A DNA stretch of 64,000 nt from Pleurodeles waltl (GCF_031143425.1 NW_027149998.1:62001-126000), one strand, 5' to 3'. Counted from the first letter of the stretch, positions 9,710 through 21,930 are shown. Notes: generated by a model from the sequence alone, not told the origin. Made by a program: numbers and translations.

Positions 9710-9865
9710 CTACTCCTCTAATAAGCCTACTGCTCGACCACACTACCACAAAATAGAGCATTAGAATTCTCTTTTTGCCACTATCTTACCTCTAAGGGGA
9801 ACCCTTGGACTCTGTGCATACTATTCCTTACTTTGAAATAGTGCATACAGAGCCAACTTCCTACA
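9710..9865 (+). repeat. Gmr1-like LTR terminal fragment, plus orientation
   Basis: The last 156 or so bases of the LTR (ACTACTCC... to ...AACTTCCTACA), opposite in orientation to the fragment on its left. The junction lies within ACACTACTCC and no host sequence separates the two pieces. Confidence 0.75.
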
Positions 9866-10011
9866 CCTCTGATAAAGCTAACTGCTCTCCCACACTACCA
9901 GAAAAGACTGCATTAGTAATAACTAGTTTAGCCTCTGTTAAGCTTTTGGGGAATCCCTGGACTCTATACACTATCATTTTGATATAGTATATACAGAGCC
10001 AGTATCCTGCA
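9866..10011 (+). repeat. Older diverged LTR end
   Basis: A second LTR terminus (CTGCTCTCCCACACTACCAG ... AGCCAGTATCCTGCA). It resembles the old subfamily end at 63230-63382 more than the young LTRs. It probably marks an earlier insertion beneath the younger ones. Confidence 0.6.
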
Positions 10012-10263
10012 ATTTATATCTGAGATATAGTTTAATTTAGAGCTGAGGAGTGTACAACACTTGGTATTGTCAAGTTTGTTCATCGTAGTTTTCAAATTCC
10101 TTACCTTGGCAAAAAATATACATGTTTTGGTTTGGAAGTACTCCCTGAATTCAGTTTTTTATTTTATTTTAAAGCACCTTAGCGGTTACTGCTGAGCTCT
10201 AGCTCTTTAAAAACCCGTAACATCTTGATTTTGTTAAATGCAGTTTCATTACTTCTGTTTCAG
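10012..10263 (+). other. Host intron end
   Basis: AT-rich unique-looking sequence with no gene. It ends in a polypyrimidine stretch and CAG directly before the first host exon. Confidence 0.55.
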
Positions 10264-10323
10264 AAAAGCTGCCAGAGAAATCATTGAAGCCAGATTTCAG
10301 TCAACCTAAGCAAGCTATCAAAG
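10264..10323 (+). CDS. Host gene exon a (60 nt), RRM protein of matrin-3/ZNF638 type
   Basis: The exon is bounded by ...TTTCAG and GTATGT. Read with two bases completing a codon from the previous exon, it gives a lysine- and proline-rich peptide (KLPEKSLKPDFSQPKQAIK) with no stop and leaves one base for the next exon. It has no domain of its own and looks like an interdomain linker. Support comes from the shared phase with three further exons, the last of which encodes half an RRM. Start and upstream exons are outside the window. Confidence 0.65.
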
Positions 10324-10407
10324 GTATGTCCTTCTGCCTGCACAAAATAAGATCTGTTTATTGCCATTTTGTTGGACTGTTTTGACACTACTTATGATTT
10401 GTTTTAG

Positions 10408-10491
10408 TAAATCCGAAAGCAAATAATGTTGAGAAGGGCCCAGAAGTGAGTAAAACTCCAGCTGTACAGAAAACAGAAGATTCCAGAAAAG
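10408..10491 (+). CDS. Host gene exon b (84 nt), linker
   Basis: An 84-nt intron separates it from the previous exon. It is flanked by TTTTAG and GTAAAT and is in phase 1 on both sides. It encodes 28 residues rich in Lys, Glu, Asn and Pro, beginning VNPKANNVEKGPEV and ending EDSRK, with no stop. The frame is exactly the one set by exon a. No recognised fold; likely disordered linker between domains. The next exon lies 33 kb downstream. Confidence 0.65.
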
Positions 10492-10727
10492 GTAAATCGC
10501 AAATTCAGTTGTTTTGTAGCGATGCTAAATACCTTATGTTTTCACAAGTGTCTGTTATATTATAACAAATTTCTAATACAGATTACACTGTAGTCATCCA
10601 AAATTGAGAGCTTGTAGTGGTGTAACTTGATTATTCTGAGTGTACATGATCAGTTTTTGAAGGTAACGCAGGCTGTGTGAGCCAGTGAGAATTCCTTGTG
10701 TTAATCATGCGTAGTGGTTAAACAAAT

Positions 10728-13416
10728 TGTAAGGAAATGCCTCCTTGGCATGGTTGCCCCCTGACTTTTTGCCTTTGCTGATGCTATGTTTACAATTGAA
10801 AGTGTGCTGAGGCCTGCTAACCAGGCCCCAGCACCAGTGTTCTTTCCCTAACCTGTACTTTTGTATCCACAATTGGCAGACCCTGGCATCCAGATAAGTC
10901 CCTTGTAACTGGTACTTCTAGTACCAAGGGCCCTGATGCCAAGGAAGGTCTCTAAGGGATGCAGCATGTCTTATGCCACCCTGGAGACCTCTCACTCAGC
11001 ACAGACACACTGCTTGCCAGCTTGTGTGTGCTAGTGAGGACAAAACGAGTAAGTCGACATGGCACTCCCCTCAGGGTGCCATGCCAGCCTCTCACTGCCT
11101 ATGCAGTATAGGTAAGACACCCCTCTAGCAGGCCTTACCGCCCTAAGGCAGGGTGCACTATACCATAGGTGAGGGTACCAGTGCATGAGCATGGTACCCC
11201 TACAGTGTCTAAACAAAACCTTAGACATTGTAAGTGCAGGGTAGCCATAAGAGTATATGGTCTGGGAGTCTGTCAAACACGAACTCCACAGCACCATAAT
11301 GGCTACACTGAAAACTGGGAAGTTTGGTATCAAACTTCTCAGCACAATAAATGCACACTGATGCCAGTGTACATTTTATTGTAAAATACACCCCAGAGGG
11401 CACCTTAGAGGTGCCCCCTGAAACTTAACCGACTGTCTGTGTAGGCTGACTAGTTCCAGCAGCCTGCCACACCAGAGACATGTTGCTGGCCCCATGGGGA
11501 GAGTGCCTTTGTCACTCTGAGGCCAGTAACAAAGCCTGCACTGGGTGGAGATGCTAACACCTCCCCCAGGCAGGAGCTGTGACACCTGGCGGTGAGCCTC
11601 AAAGGCTCACCCCTTTGTCACAGCCCAGCAGGGCACTCCAGCTTAGTGGAGTTGCCCGCCCCCTCCGGCCACGGCCCCCACTTTTGGCGGCAAGGCTGGA
11701 GGGAACAAAGAAAGCAACAAGGAGGAGTCACTGGCCAGTCAGGACAGCCCCTAAGGTGTCCTGAGCTGAGGTGACTCTGACTTTTAGAAATCCTCCATCT
11801 TGCAGATGGAGGATTCCCCCAATAGGGTTAGGATTGTGACCCCCTCCCCTTGGGAGGAGGCACAAAGAGGGTGTACCCACCCTCAGGGCTAGTAGCCATT
11901 GGCTACTAACCCCCCAGACCTAAACACGCCCTTAAATTTAGTATTTAAGGGCTACCCTGAACCCTAGAAAATTAGATTCCTGCAACTACAAGAAGAAGGA
12001 CTGCCTAGCTGGAAAACCCCTGCAGAGGAAGACCAGAAGACGACTACTGCCTTGGCTCCAGAAACTCACCGGCCTGTCTCCTGCCTTCCAAAGATCCTGC
12101 TCCAGCGACGCCTTCCAAAGGGACCAGCGACCTCGACATCCTCTGAGGACTGCCCCTGCTTCGAAAAGACAAGAAACTCCCGAGGACAGCGGACCTGCTC
12201 CAAGAAAGGCTGCAACTTTGTTTCCAGCAGCTTTAAAGAACCCTGCAAGCTCCCCGCAAAAGGCGTGAGACTTGCAACACTGCACCCGGCGACCCCGACT
12301 CGGCTGGTGGCGATCCAACACCTCAGGAGGGACCCCAGGACTACTCTAAGACTGTGAGTACAAAAACCTGTCCCCCCTGAGCCCCCACAGCGCCGCCTGC
12401 AGAGGGAATCCCGAGGTTTCCCCTGACCGCGACTCTTTGAATCCTAAGTCCCGACACCTGGGAGAGACCCTGCACCCGCAGCCCCCAGGACCTGAAGGAC
12501 CGGACTTTCACTGGAGGAGTGACCCCCAGGAGTCCCTCTCCCTTGCCCAAGTGGAGGTTTCCCCGAGGAACCCCCCCCTTGCCTGCCTGCAGCGCTGAAG
12601 AGATCCCTAGATCTCCCATTGACTTCCATTACAAACCCGACGCTTGTTTCTACACTGCACCCGGCCGCCCCCGCGCTGCTGAGGGTGAAATTTCTGTGTG
12701 GACTTGTGTCCCCCCCCGGTGCCCTACAAAACCCCCCTGGTCTGCCCTCCGAAGACGCGGGTACTTACCTGCAAGCAGACCGGAACCGGGGCACCCCCTT
12801 CTCTCCATTCTAGCCTATGTGTTTTGGGCACCACTTTGAACTCTGCACCTGACCGGCCCTGAACTGCTGGTGTGGTGACTTTGGGGTTGCTCTGAACCCC
12901 CAACGGTGGGCTACCTTGGACCAAGAACTAAGCCCTGTAAGTGCCTTACTTACCTGGTTAACCTAACAAATACTTACCTCCCCTAGGAACTGTGAAAATT
13001 GCACTAAGTGTCCACTTTTAAAACAGCTATTTGTGAATAACTTGAAAAGTATACATGCAATTTTGATGATTTGAAGTTCCTAAAGTACTTACCTGCAATA
13101 CCTTTCGAATGAGCTATTACATGTAGAATTTGAACCTGTGGTTCTTAAAATAAACTAAGAAAAGATATTTTTCTATATAAAAACCTATTGGCTGGATTTG
13201 TCTCTGAGTGTGTGTACCTCATTTATTGTCTATGTGTATGTACAACAAATGCTTAACACTACTCCTTGGATAAGCCTACTGCTCGACCACACTACCACAA
13301 AATAGAGCATTAGTATTATCTCTTTTTACCACTATTTTACCTCTAAGGGGAACCCTTGGACTCTGTGCATGCTATTCCTTACTTTGAAATAGCACATACA
13401 GAGCCAACTTCCTACA
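10728..13416 (+). repeat. Solo Gmr1-like LTR with TSD CAAAT
   Basis: A complete 2689-bp LTR with TG...CA ends. It is flanked by CAAAT at 10723-10727 and 13417-13421 and has no internal element sequence. It is the product of recombination between the two LTRs of a former full copy. It is the only solo LTR of the set in host-sense orientation. Confidence 0.93.
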
Positions 13417-14520
13417 CAAATAATGCCTTCTCTTTCACAAAGTACATTGTGCTTGATTTATTTTAGTAAATGGTGATAAATTAAGGGCCATTCAAGTTTG
13501 ATGTCAGTATTAAATTGAAACCATGATCCTGGGCTTAAAGCAATAGGTGCTATAGTTGATGCCAGAGTAACATTTTCTTTGGGCCAAATTGTGTGTTTTT
13601 TTTTTTTTTTTTTTTCCCTCTCTCCTCGGTATGCTACTTCTAACACAAACGTTTAAAGAGATGTCTGCGTATGAAAATTATTTTGTAATGTAAGCAGTTT
13701 CCTATTTGACTGTTCTTTATTCAAGACATGTTAATTAAATTTAAGTCACAATTTAAGTACATCTAACTGGAGAAAAACCTTTGGGCATTATGCTCTTAAA
13801 CCTTGACATATCTGGAATTCTGACAGTTTTTGTGAATTTCTCAGTCCTCTTTCCTAAAACAGTTTAGTCCTCCCCATAATTCCCATTTATACAGCAACTC
13901 ATAAAATGCTTCATTCCGTCATATGCGTTCTTGAGTTGGGTCTGAATCCGGCCAGAGTAAATTGGCAGTTCAATTGAACTTTTAGTTGATTTAGACCTGG
14001 CTGCCAAGCTCACATTTTATGGTCTGTGAGGCCTTTAAGGCCACGCTTCGAGGCTGTGATTGCACACAAAGCGAGCAAGTTAAGGAATTTAAGGCACAAG
14101 TAGGTGAATTGCAGGTGGCAGTTGATAGGCACACGTTTTATGGGGCAGTCAAGACCTGAAGAAAGGGCAAGGTCCAAATAGCAGCTTACATTGTTGGCAA
14201 AACAGAATAAGAGGGACTTCTTTATGTTGGAGGAGATCAGTTGCTCAAGATCTTTTCAGCTGAAGCTGTATGAGGACACAGTTGATTGGGCGGTTCCTTA
14301 TCTGGTCCACGCGAGTTAAACAAGCTTCTTAATGTATTACTAAGGTCTTAAACCCAATTTTAAGTCTTTTCTGAGGACGACTATATTGTGCAAATATTTC
14401 TCTGGCACTGTAGACCTGCTTATCAAAATGTGCGTGCTATTCTCTTTGATAAATTGAGGAGTTCTTTGGCCTGATTAGGCTTCTACAACTTGAACTCAGC
14501 CCAAAGGTAAAACTTAACAT
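13417..14520. other. Host intron sequence, no gene seen
   Basis: AT-rich sequence with a run of 20 T at 13596-13615. I see no coding frame, RNA gene or recognisable repeat in it. Confidence 0.5.
13596..13615. repeat. Poly-T run (20)
   Basis: An uninterrupted T homopolymer. It could be a microsatellite or the tail of an unrecognised minus-strand retroposon. Confidence 0.8.
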
Positions 14521-15015
14521 CTAGTGTTTCAGAGCAGCAGCTGCATAGTCCAAAAGGGCAGAGGAAGGGGAGCAATGGCAGTTCAAGGTGGACAGGGTGA
14601 CAGAGTGGGACACACGGGTGACATGCAGGAGAGTCTTATTACCTGGCGAGGGTCTTGGCAATAGTCTTTGGCTTTTGCCTGAATCGCAGGTAATGTTTGC
14701 AGGGTGGTTCTCCTTTTGCGTGGGGGGGTGCTGGGGGGGTGCTGGTGGCCTGTTGGTCCTGTGGCGGGGCCTCCTGTCCACTAGCGGCAGTGGCAGGCTG
14801 TTCAGTAGACTGGCTAGTGGCAGGAGCCCGCTGGTGTGATAGTCTCCCGCATAATGTTGGCCATGTCTGCCAGCACACCTGCAATGGAGACCAGGGTGGT
14901 GTTAATGGACTTCAAGTCCTCCCTGATTTTCCCCCCAAACGCACCCCCCTGGTACTGTCCCTCGTGCAACTTGTCCAGGATCTGACCCACCGTATCCTGG
15001 GACTGTCTGACCCAC
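14521..15015 (-). pseudogene. C-terminal part of SANT-like gene relic
   Basis: The minus-strand reading from 15015 gives a coiled-coil-like peptide (HEGQYQGGAFGGKIREDLKS followed by a stretch rich in hydrophobics) and then a Pro/Thr/Gln-rich tail with stops. It continues the segment ending at 17679 across the LTR insertion. A repeat of about 24 bp (ACCCACCGTATCCTGGGACT) straddles the insertion site, on both flanks. The function would be a non-catalytic transposon protein. It is decayed and unlikely to be expressed. Confidence 0.45.
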
Positions 15016-17678
15016 TGTAGGAAGTTGGCTCTGTATGCACTATTTCAAAGTTAGGAATAGTATGCACAGAGTCCAAGGGTTCCCCTTAGAGGTAAGATAG
15101 TGGCAAAAAGAGATACTAATGCTCTATTTTGTGGTAGTGTGGTCGAGGAGTAGGCTTATCAAAAGGAGTAGTGTTAAGCATTTGTTGTACATACACACAG
15201 GCAATAAATGAGGAACACACACTCAAACAATTCCAGGCCAATAGGTTTTTGTTATAGAAAAATATCTTTTCTTAGTTTATTTTAAGAACCACAGGTTCAA
15301 ATTCTACATGTAATATCTCATTTGAAAGGTATTGCAGGTAAGTACTTTAGGAACTTTGAATAATTACAGTAGCATATATACTTTTTACATAAAACACATT
15401 TAGCTGTTTTAAAAGTGGACACTTAATTTTCACAGTTCCTGGGGGAGGTAAAGTAATGTTAGTTTTTGCAGGTAAGTAAACCACCTACGGGGTTTAGATT
15501 GGGGTCCAAGGTAGCCCACCGTTGGGGGGTTCAGAGCAACCCCAAAGTCACCACACCAGCAGCTCAGGGCCGGTCAGGTGCAGAGTTCAAAGTGGTGCCC
15601 AAAACGCATATTCTTCAATAGAGAGAAGGGGGTGCCCCGGTTCCGGTCTGCCAGCAGGTAAGTACCCGCGTCTTCGGAGGGCAGACCAGGGGGGTTTTGT
15701 AGGGCACCGGGGGGGACACAAGTCCACACAAAGTACACCCTCAGCAGCGCGGGGGCGGCCGGGTGCAGTGTGCAAACGAACATCGGGTTTCCAATGGGAG
15801 ACCAAGGGGTCTCTTCAGCGGTGCAGGCAGGCAAGTGGGGGGCTCCTCGGGGTAGCCACCACCTGGGCAAGGGAGAGGGCCTCCTGGGGGTCACTCCTGC
15901 ACTGGAGTTCCGATCCTTCAGGTGCTGCGGGCTGCAGGTGCAGGGTCTTTTCCAGCCGTCGGGATTTTAGAGTCAGGCAGTCGCGGTCAGGGGGAGCCTC
16001 GGGATTCCCTCTGCAGGCGTCACTGTGGGGGCTCAGGGGGGACAACTTTGGTTACTCACGATCTTGGAGTCGCCGGAGGGTCCTCCCTGAGGTGTTGGTT
16101 CTCCACCAGTCGAGTCGGGGTCGCCGGGTGCAGTGTTGCAAGTCTCACGCTTCTTGCGGGGATTGCAGGGGTCTTTAAATCTGCTCCTCTGTAACAAAGT
16201 TGCAGTCTTTTTGGAGCAGGTCCGCTGTCCTCGGGAGTTTCTAGTCTTTCTTGAAGCAGGGCAGTCCTCTGAGGATTCAGAGGTCGCTGGTCCTGGGGAA
16301 AGCATCGCTGGAGCAGGGTTCTTTAGAAGGCAGGAGACAGGCCGGTAGGACTGGGACCAAAGCAGTTGGTGTCTTTTCTTCTTCTGCAGGGGTCTTTCAG
16401 CTCAGCAGTCCTCTTCTTGTAGTTTCAGGAATCTAAATTCTTAGGTTCAGGGAAGCCCTTAAATACTAAATTTAAGGGCGTGTTTAGGTCTGGGGGGGTT
16501 AGTAGCCAATGGCTACTAGCCCTGAGGGTGGGTACACCATCTTTGTGCCTCCTCCCAAGGGGAGGGGGTCACATTCCTATCCCTATTGGGGGAATCCTCC
16601 CTCTGCAAGATGGAGTATTTCTAAAAGTTAGTCACTTCCGCTCAGGACACCTTAGGGGCTGTCCTGACTGGCCAGTGACTCCTCCTTGTTGTTCTCATTA
16701 TCTCCTCCGGCCTTGCCGCCAAAAGTGGGGCTGTGACCGGAGGGGGCGGGCAACTCCACTAGCTGGAGTGCCCTGTGGTGCTGGAACAAAGGGGGTAAGC
16801 CTTTGAGGCTCACCGCCAGGTGTTACAGCTCCTGCCTGGGGGAGGTGTTAGCATCTCCACCCAGTGCAGGCTTTGTTACTAGCCACAGAGTGACAAAGGC
16901 ACTCTCCCCATGTGGCCAGCAACATGTCTCGAGTGTGGCAGGCTGCTAGAACCAGTCAGCCTACACGGGTAGTTGGATTAGGTTTCAGGGGGCACCTCTA
17001 AGGTGCCCTCTGGGGTGTATTTTACAATAAAATGTACACTGGCATCAGTGTGCATTTATTGTGCTGAGAAGTTTGATACCAAACTTCCCAGTTTTCAGTG
17101 TAGCCATTATGGTGCTGTGGAGTCCGTGTTTGACGGACTCCCAGACCATATACTCTTATGGCTACCCTGCACTTACAATGTCTAAGGTTTGGCTTAGACA
17201 CTGTAGGGGCACAGTGCTCATGCACTGGTGCCCTCACCTATGGTATAGTGCACCCTGCCTTAGGGCTGTAAGGCCTACTAGAGGGGTGACTTATCTATAC
17301 TGCATAGGCAGTGTGAGGTTGGCATGGCACCCTGAGGGGAGTGCCATGTCGACTTACTCGTTTTGTTCTCACCAGCACACACAAGCTGGTAAGCAGTGTG
17401 TCTGTGCTGAGTGAGGGGTCCCCAGGGTGGCATAAGATATGCTGCAGCCCTAAAAGACCTTCCCTGGCATCAGGGCCCTTGGTACCAGGGGTACCAGTTA
17501 CAAGGGACTTACCTGGATGCCAGGGTGTGCCAATTGTGGAATCAAAAGTACAGGTTAGGGAAAGAACACTGGTGCTGGGGCCTGGTTAGCAGGCCTCCGC
17601 ACACTTTCAATTCAAAACATAGCATCAGCAAAGGCAAAAAGTCAGGGGGTAACCATGCCAAGAAGGCATTTCCTTACA
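15016..17678 (-). repeat. Solo Gmr1-like LTR with TSD CCCAC
   Basis: A 2663-bp LTR starting TGTAGGAAGTTGG and ending TTCCTTACA. CCCAC lies at 15011-15015 and 17679-17683. It is clearly more diverged from the young copies than the others, with mismatches in the 12-bp-stem hairpin, so it is an older insertion. Confidence 0.92.
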
Positions 17679-18118
17679 CCCACCGTATCCTGGGACTGTC
17701 TGACCCACTGTATCCTGGGACTGTTGGTATGCTTCCAGGATCGCGGTGAGTGCCTCCAGCTTCCCGGTTGTCCTGTGCCTCTGTCCCCTGAGCCGTATGC
17801 CCAGTGCCACTGACCCCAGGTCCCTGATTGTCTTGGGTTTTTGGTGTGCCCTGGGGTCCCTGTAGTGGTGGACATACTGCTGATTGAGGTATGGGCCCAC
17901 TGGGTGGGTTCTGTGGTGGTGTTTCCTGAGGGGGGGATACTCGGTGGTGGTGTGGGACTGTGCCTGGGTAACAGACTGTCCAGAGGTCCCTGATGGGCAA
18001 GGTTGGACATGCAGATCCAGGCAAGCAGAATCGCTATCATCACTGTAGTCCTCTTCTTTTTGGGGGTGACTGGATGTTGCTGGCACCTCTTCTCTGGTGA
18101 CATTGGCTGGGATACCTG
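17679..18118 (-). pseudogene. Second exon of SANT-like gene relic
   Basis: It follows an acceptor-like CATCCCCACAG (minus strand, near 18119). The first frame gives an acidic serine-rich stretch (QKEEDYSDDSDSACLDL) typical of the middle of Harbinger SANT-like proteins. A later part in another frame contains KLEALTAILEAYQQSQDTVG. Frame changes within it mark it as decayed. The intron to the SANT exon spans about 18119-18428 and includes a G run near 18394-18405. Confidence 0.45.
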
Positions 18119-18448
18119 TGGGGATGTAAATGCAGTTTTATTATTTCTGTGTGTGACATATTGTGCATGGGTGGGTTGCCCTCTATGGTTATTGCCCTGG
18201 CAGCTTTCACTTGTGTGAGATACGTGGTGGACTAGCTGATTGTCTCTAGTGTGCATGCTTTAGTGATTGGTGTCCATGCGGGTCTATGTGTGGTATCCTT
18301 GCATTGGTGGTGGTGCATGCTGGGTTTGGCATTGGGATGAGTGGGTTGGGATGTTGGGATGTGGGGGTGGGGGTATGTGATGGCATGCAGGTAGGGGGGG
18401 GGGGGTGATGGTAATAGAGAGTTGACTTACCAGAATCCAGTCCTCCTC

Positions 18449-21132
18449 TGTAGGAAGTTGGCTCTGTATGTGCTATTTCAAAGTAAGGAATAGCATGCAC
18501 AGAGTCCAAGGGTTCCCCTTAGAGGTAAAATAGTGGTAAAAATAGATAATACTAATGCTCTATTTTGTGGTAGTGTGGTCGAGCAGTAGGCTTATCCAAG
18601 GAGTAGTGTTAAGCATTTGTTGTACATACACATAGACAATAAATGAGGTACACACACTCAGAGACAAATCCAGCCAATAGGTTTTTGTATAGAAAAATAT
18701 CTTTTCTTAGTTTATTTTAAGAACCACAGGTTCAAATTCTACATGTAATATCTCATTCGAAAGGTATTGCAGGTAAGTACTTTAGGAACTTCAAATCATC
18801 AAAATTGCATGTATACTTTTCAAGTTATTGACAAATAGCTGTTTTAAAAGTGGACACAGTGCAATTTTCACAGTTCCTAGGGGAGGTAAGTATTGGTTAG
18901 GTTAACCAGGTAAGTAAGACACTTACAGGGCTTAGTTCTTGGTCCAAGGTAGCCCACCGTTGGGGGTTCAGAGCAACCCCAAAGTCACCACACCAGCAGC
19001 GCAGGGCCGGTCAGGTGCAGAGTTCAAAGTGGTGCCCAAAACGCATAGGCTAGAATGGAGAGAAGGGGGTGACCCGGTTCCGGTCTGCTTGCAGGTAAGT
19101 ACCCGCGTCTTCGGAGGGCAGACCAGGGGGGTTTTGTAGGGCACCGGGGGGGACACAAGTCCACACAGAAATTTCACCCTCAGCAGCGCGGGGGCGGCCG
19201 GGTGCAGTGTAGAAACAAGCGTCGGGTTTGTAATGTTAGTCTATGAGAGATCTCGGGATCTCTTCAGCGCTGCAGGCAGGCAAGGGGGGGATTCCTCGGG
19301 GAAACCTCCACTTGGGTAAGGGAGAGGGACTCCTGGGGGTCACTTCTCCGGTGAAAGTCCGGTCCTTCGGGTCCTGGGGGCTGCGGATGCAGGGTCTCTC
19401 CCAGGCGTCGGGACTTTAGGTTCAAGGAGTCGCGGTCAGGGGAAGCCTCGGGATTCCCTCTGCAGGCGGCGCTGTGGGGGCTCAGGGGGGACAGGTTTTG
19501 GTACTCACAGTATCAGAGTAGTCCTGGGGTCCCTCCTGAGGTGTTGGATCGCCACCAGCCGAGTCGGGGTCGCCGGGTGCAGTGTTGCAAGTCTCACGCT
19601 TCTTGCGGGGAGCTTGCAGGGTTCTTTAAAGCTGCTGGAAACAAAGTTGTAGCTTTTCTTGGAGCAGGTCCGCTGTCCTCGGGAGTTTCTTGTCTTTTCG
19701 AAGCAGGGGCAGTCCTCAGAGGATGTCGAGGTCGCTGGTCCCTTTGGAAGGCGTCGCTGGAGCAGGATCTTTGGAAGGCAGGAGACAGGCCGGTGAGTTT
19801 CTGGAGCCAAGGCAGTTGTCGTCTTCTGGTCTTCCGCTGCAGGGGTTTTCAGCTGGGCAGTCCTTCTTCTTGTAGTTGCAGGAATCTAATCTTCTAGGGT
19901 TCAGGGTAGCCCTTAAATACTAATTTTAAGGGCGTGTTTAGGTCTGGGGGGTTAGTAGCCAATGGCTACTAGCCCTGAGGGTGGGTACACCCTCTTTGTG
20001 CCTCCTCCCAAGGGGAGGGGGTCACAATCCTAACCCTATTGGGGGAATCCTCCATCTGCAAGATGGAGGATTTCTAAAAGTTAGAGTCACCTCAGCTCAG
20101 GACACCTTAGGGGCTGTCCTGACTGGCCAGTGACTCCTCCTTGTTATTCTCATTATTTTCTCCGGCCTTGCCGCCAAAAGTGGGGCCTGGCCGGAGGGGG
20201 CGGGCAACTCCACTAGCTGGAGTGTCCTGCTGGGTTGGCACAAAGGAGGTGAGCCTTTGAGGCTCACCGCCAGGTGTGACAATTCCTGCCTGGGAGAGGT
20301 GTTAGCATCTCCACCCAGTGCAGGCTTTGTTACTGGCCTCAGAGTGACAAAGGCACTCTCCCCATGGGGCCAGCAACATGTCTCGGTTTGTGGCAGGCTG
20401 CTAAAACTAGTCAGCCTACACAGATAGTCGGTTAAGTTTCAGGGGGCACCTCTAAGGTGCCCTCTGTGGTGTATTTTACAATAAAATGTACACTGGCATC
20501 AGTGTGCATTTATTGTGCTGAGAAGTTTGATACCAAACTTCCCAGTTTTCAGTGTAGCCATTATGGTGCTGTGGAGTTCGTGTTTGACAAACTCCCAGAC
20601 CATATACTCTTATGGCTACCCTGCACTTACAATGTCTAAGGTTTTGTTTAGACACTGTAGGGGCACAGTGCTCATGCACTGGTACCCTCACCTATGGTAT
20701 AGTGCACCCTGCCTTAGGGCTGTAAGGCCTGCTAGAGGGGTGTCTTACCTATACTGCATAGGCAGTGAGAGGCTGGCATGGCACCCTGAGGGGAGTGCCA
20801 TGTCGACTTACTCATTTTGTTCTCACTAGCACACACAGGCTTGTAAGCAGTGTGTCTGTGCTGAGTGAGGGGTCTCTAGGGTGGCATAAGACATGCTGCA
20901 GCCCTTAGAGACCTTTCTTGGCATCAGGGCCCTTGGTACTAGAAGTACCAGTTACAAGGGACTTATCTGAATGCCAGGGTGTGCCAATTGTGGATACAAT
21001 GGTACATTTTAGGTGAAGGAACACTGGTGCTGGGGCCTGGTTAGCAGGGTCCCAGCACACTTCTCAGTCAAGTCAGCATCAGTATCAGGCAAAAAGTGGG
21101 GGGTAACTGCAACAGGGAGCCATTTCTTTACA
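18449..21132 (-). repeat. Solo Gmr1-like LTR with TSD TCCTC
   Basis: A 2684-bp LTR, TG...CA, flanked by TCCTC at 18444-18448 and 21133-21137. It separates the SANT exon from its splice donor, which lies on the other side at about 18428. Confidence 0.93.
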
Positions 21133-21475
21133 TCCTCCTACTCTGGCCAGGCCCTCAGGATGCATGATTGCCAAGACTTGCTCCTCCCATGTTAGTTGTG
21201 GAGGAGGAGGTGGGGGTCCACCGGCAGTCCTCTGTATTGCGAGCTGGTGTCTTGCTGCATTGGAACACACCTTCCCCCGTAGGTCGTTCTACCTCTTCCT
21301 GATGTCATCCCTCGTTCTGGGGTGCTGTCCCACGGCGTTGACCCGGTCTACGATTCTCCGCCATAGCTCCATCTTCCTAGCAATAGATATCTGCTGCACC
21401 TGTTATCTAAATAGCTGTGGCTCTACCCGGATGATTTGCTCCACCATGACTCTTCTGGGGTGTCATTGTGGTGCT
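21133..21475 (-). pseudogene. SANT/Myb-like exon of Harbinger-type element, with stop
   Basis: The minus-strand frame contains ARKMELWRRIVDRVNAVGQ, then HPRTRDDIRKR, a TAG stop, NDLRGKV, and further on a proline run followed by LTWEEQVLAIMHPEGL. This looks like the trihelix/SANT DNA-binding region of the accessory protein of Harbinger elements. The family normally has tryptophan at the stop position (TGG to TAG, inferred). Upstream bases to 21746 are T/G-rich and show no coding sequence. Inactive. Confidence 0.55.
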
Positions 21476-21746
21476 ATAGGTGTAATCTGAGTTTGTGTCG
21501 GTGAGGGCTTGTGGGGGTATGTGTTGGGGTGTCTGATGTAAGCAGCGTGGGTGGTGTATTGGTGAGGGTGATATGTGGCTCTGGTTGCAAGTGTGCTCTT
21601 GCTGTCTCTCTGGCAATGGTTTGTAGTCGTAAAGGGTTGTGGGTAATGTAGGTTTGTGTTTTTATAGTGGTGTGGGGTGTGTGTATGGGTGTAAGGTGTG
21701 TGTTTGAATTATCCAATGTGGTGGTGTTTTGTATATGTTTGTATAT

Positions 21747-21930
21747 GTTCGATGGCATGTGTAGCTGCAGATACACATGCTTTGCACATCCCGCCATCTA
21801 GTGTTGGGCTCGGAGTGTTACAATTTGTTTTTCTTCGAAAAAGTCTTTTCGAGTCACTAGATCGAGGGACTCCTCCCCTTTCGGCTCCATTGCGCATGGA
21901 CGTCGACTCCATCTTAGATTGTTTTCTTTC
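21747..21930 (+). repeat. DIRS left inverted terminal repeat
   Basis: It begins GTTCGATGGCATGTGTAGC. Read in reverse it matches the right terminal repeat (30047-30225) with few differences, including the ATGGAGTCGACG and GGAGGAGTCCCTCGAT segments. Confidence 0.8.

Larger units (their letters stand above)
14521..21746 (-). mobile_element. Harbinger-like DNA transposon relic, split by two solo LTRs
   Basis: Three minus-strand segments (21133-21746, 17679-18448 and 14521-15015) become one continuous gene-like stretch once two solo LTRs with their 5-bp target duplications are discounted. The translated pieces resemble the SANT/Myb-like protein that accompanies PIF/Harbinger transposases. I saw neither the transposase nor terminal inverted repeats, so the outer borders are approximate and the family assignment is tentative. 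Confidence 0.5.

Noticed and set aside
15522..16178. 218-codon frame on the plus strand of an LTR
   Set aside because: GC-rich LTR sequence read in antisense. The matching frame is shorter or interrupted in other copies and has no domain.
17625..18256. Alternative 204-codon and 153-codon minus-strand frames taken as separate genes
   Set aside because: They are overlapping frames of one decayed Harbinger-like exon, and their ends run into the LTR insertion.
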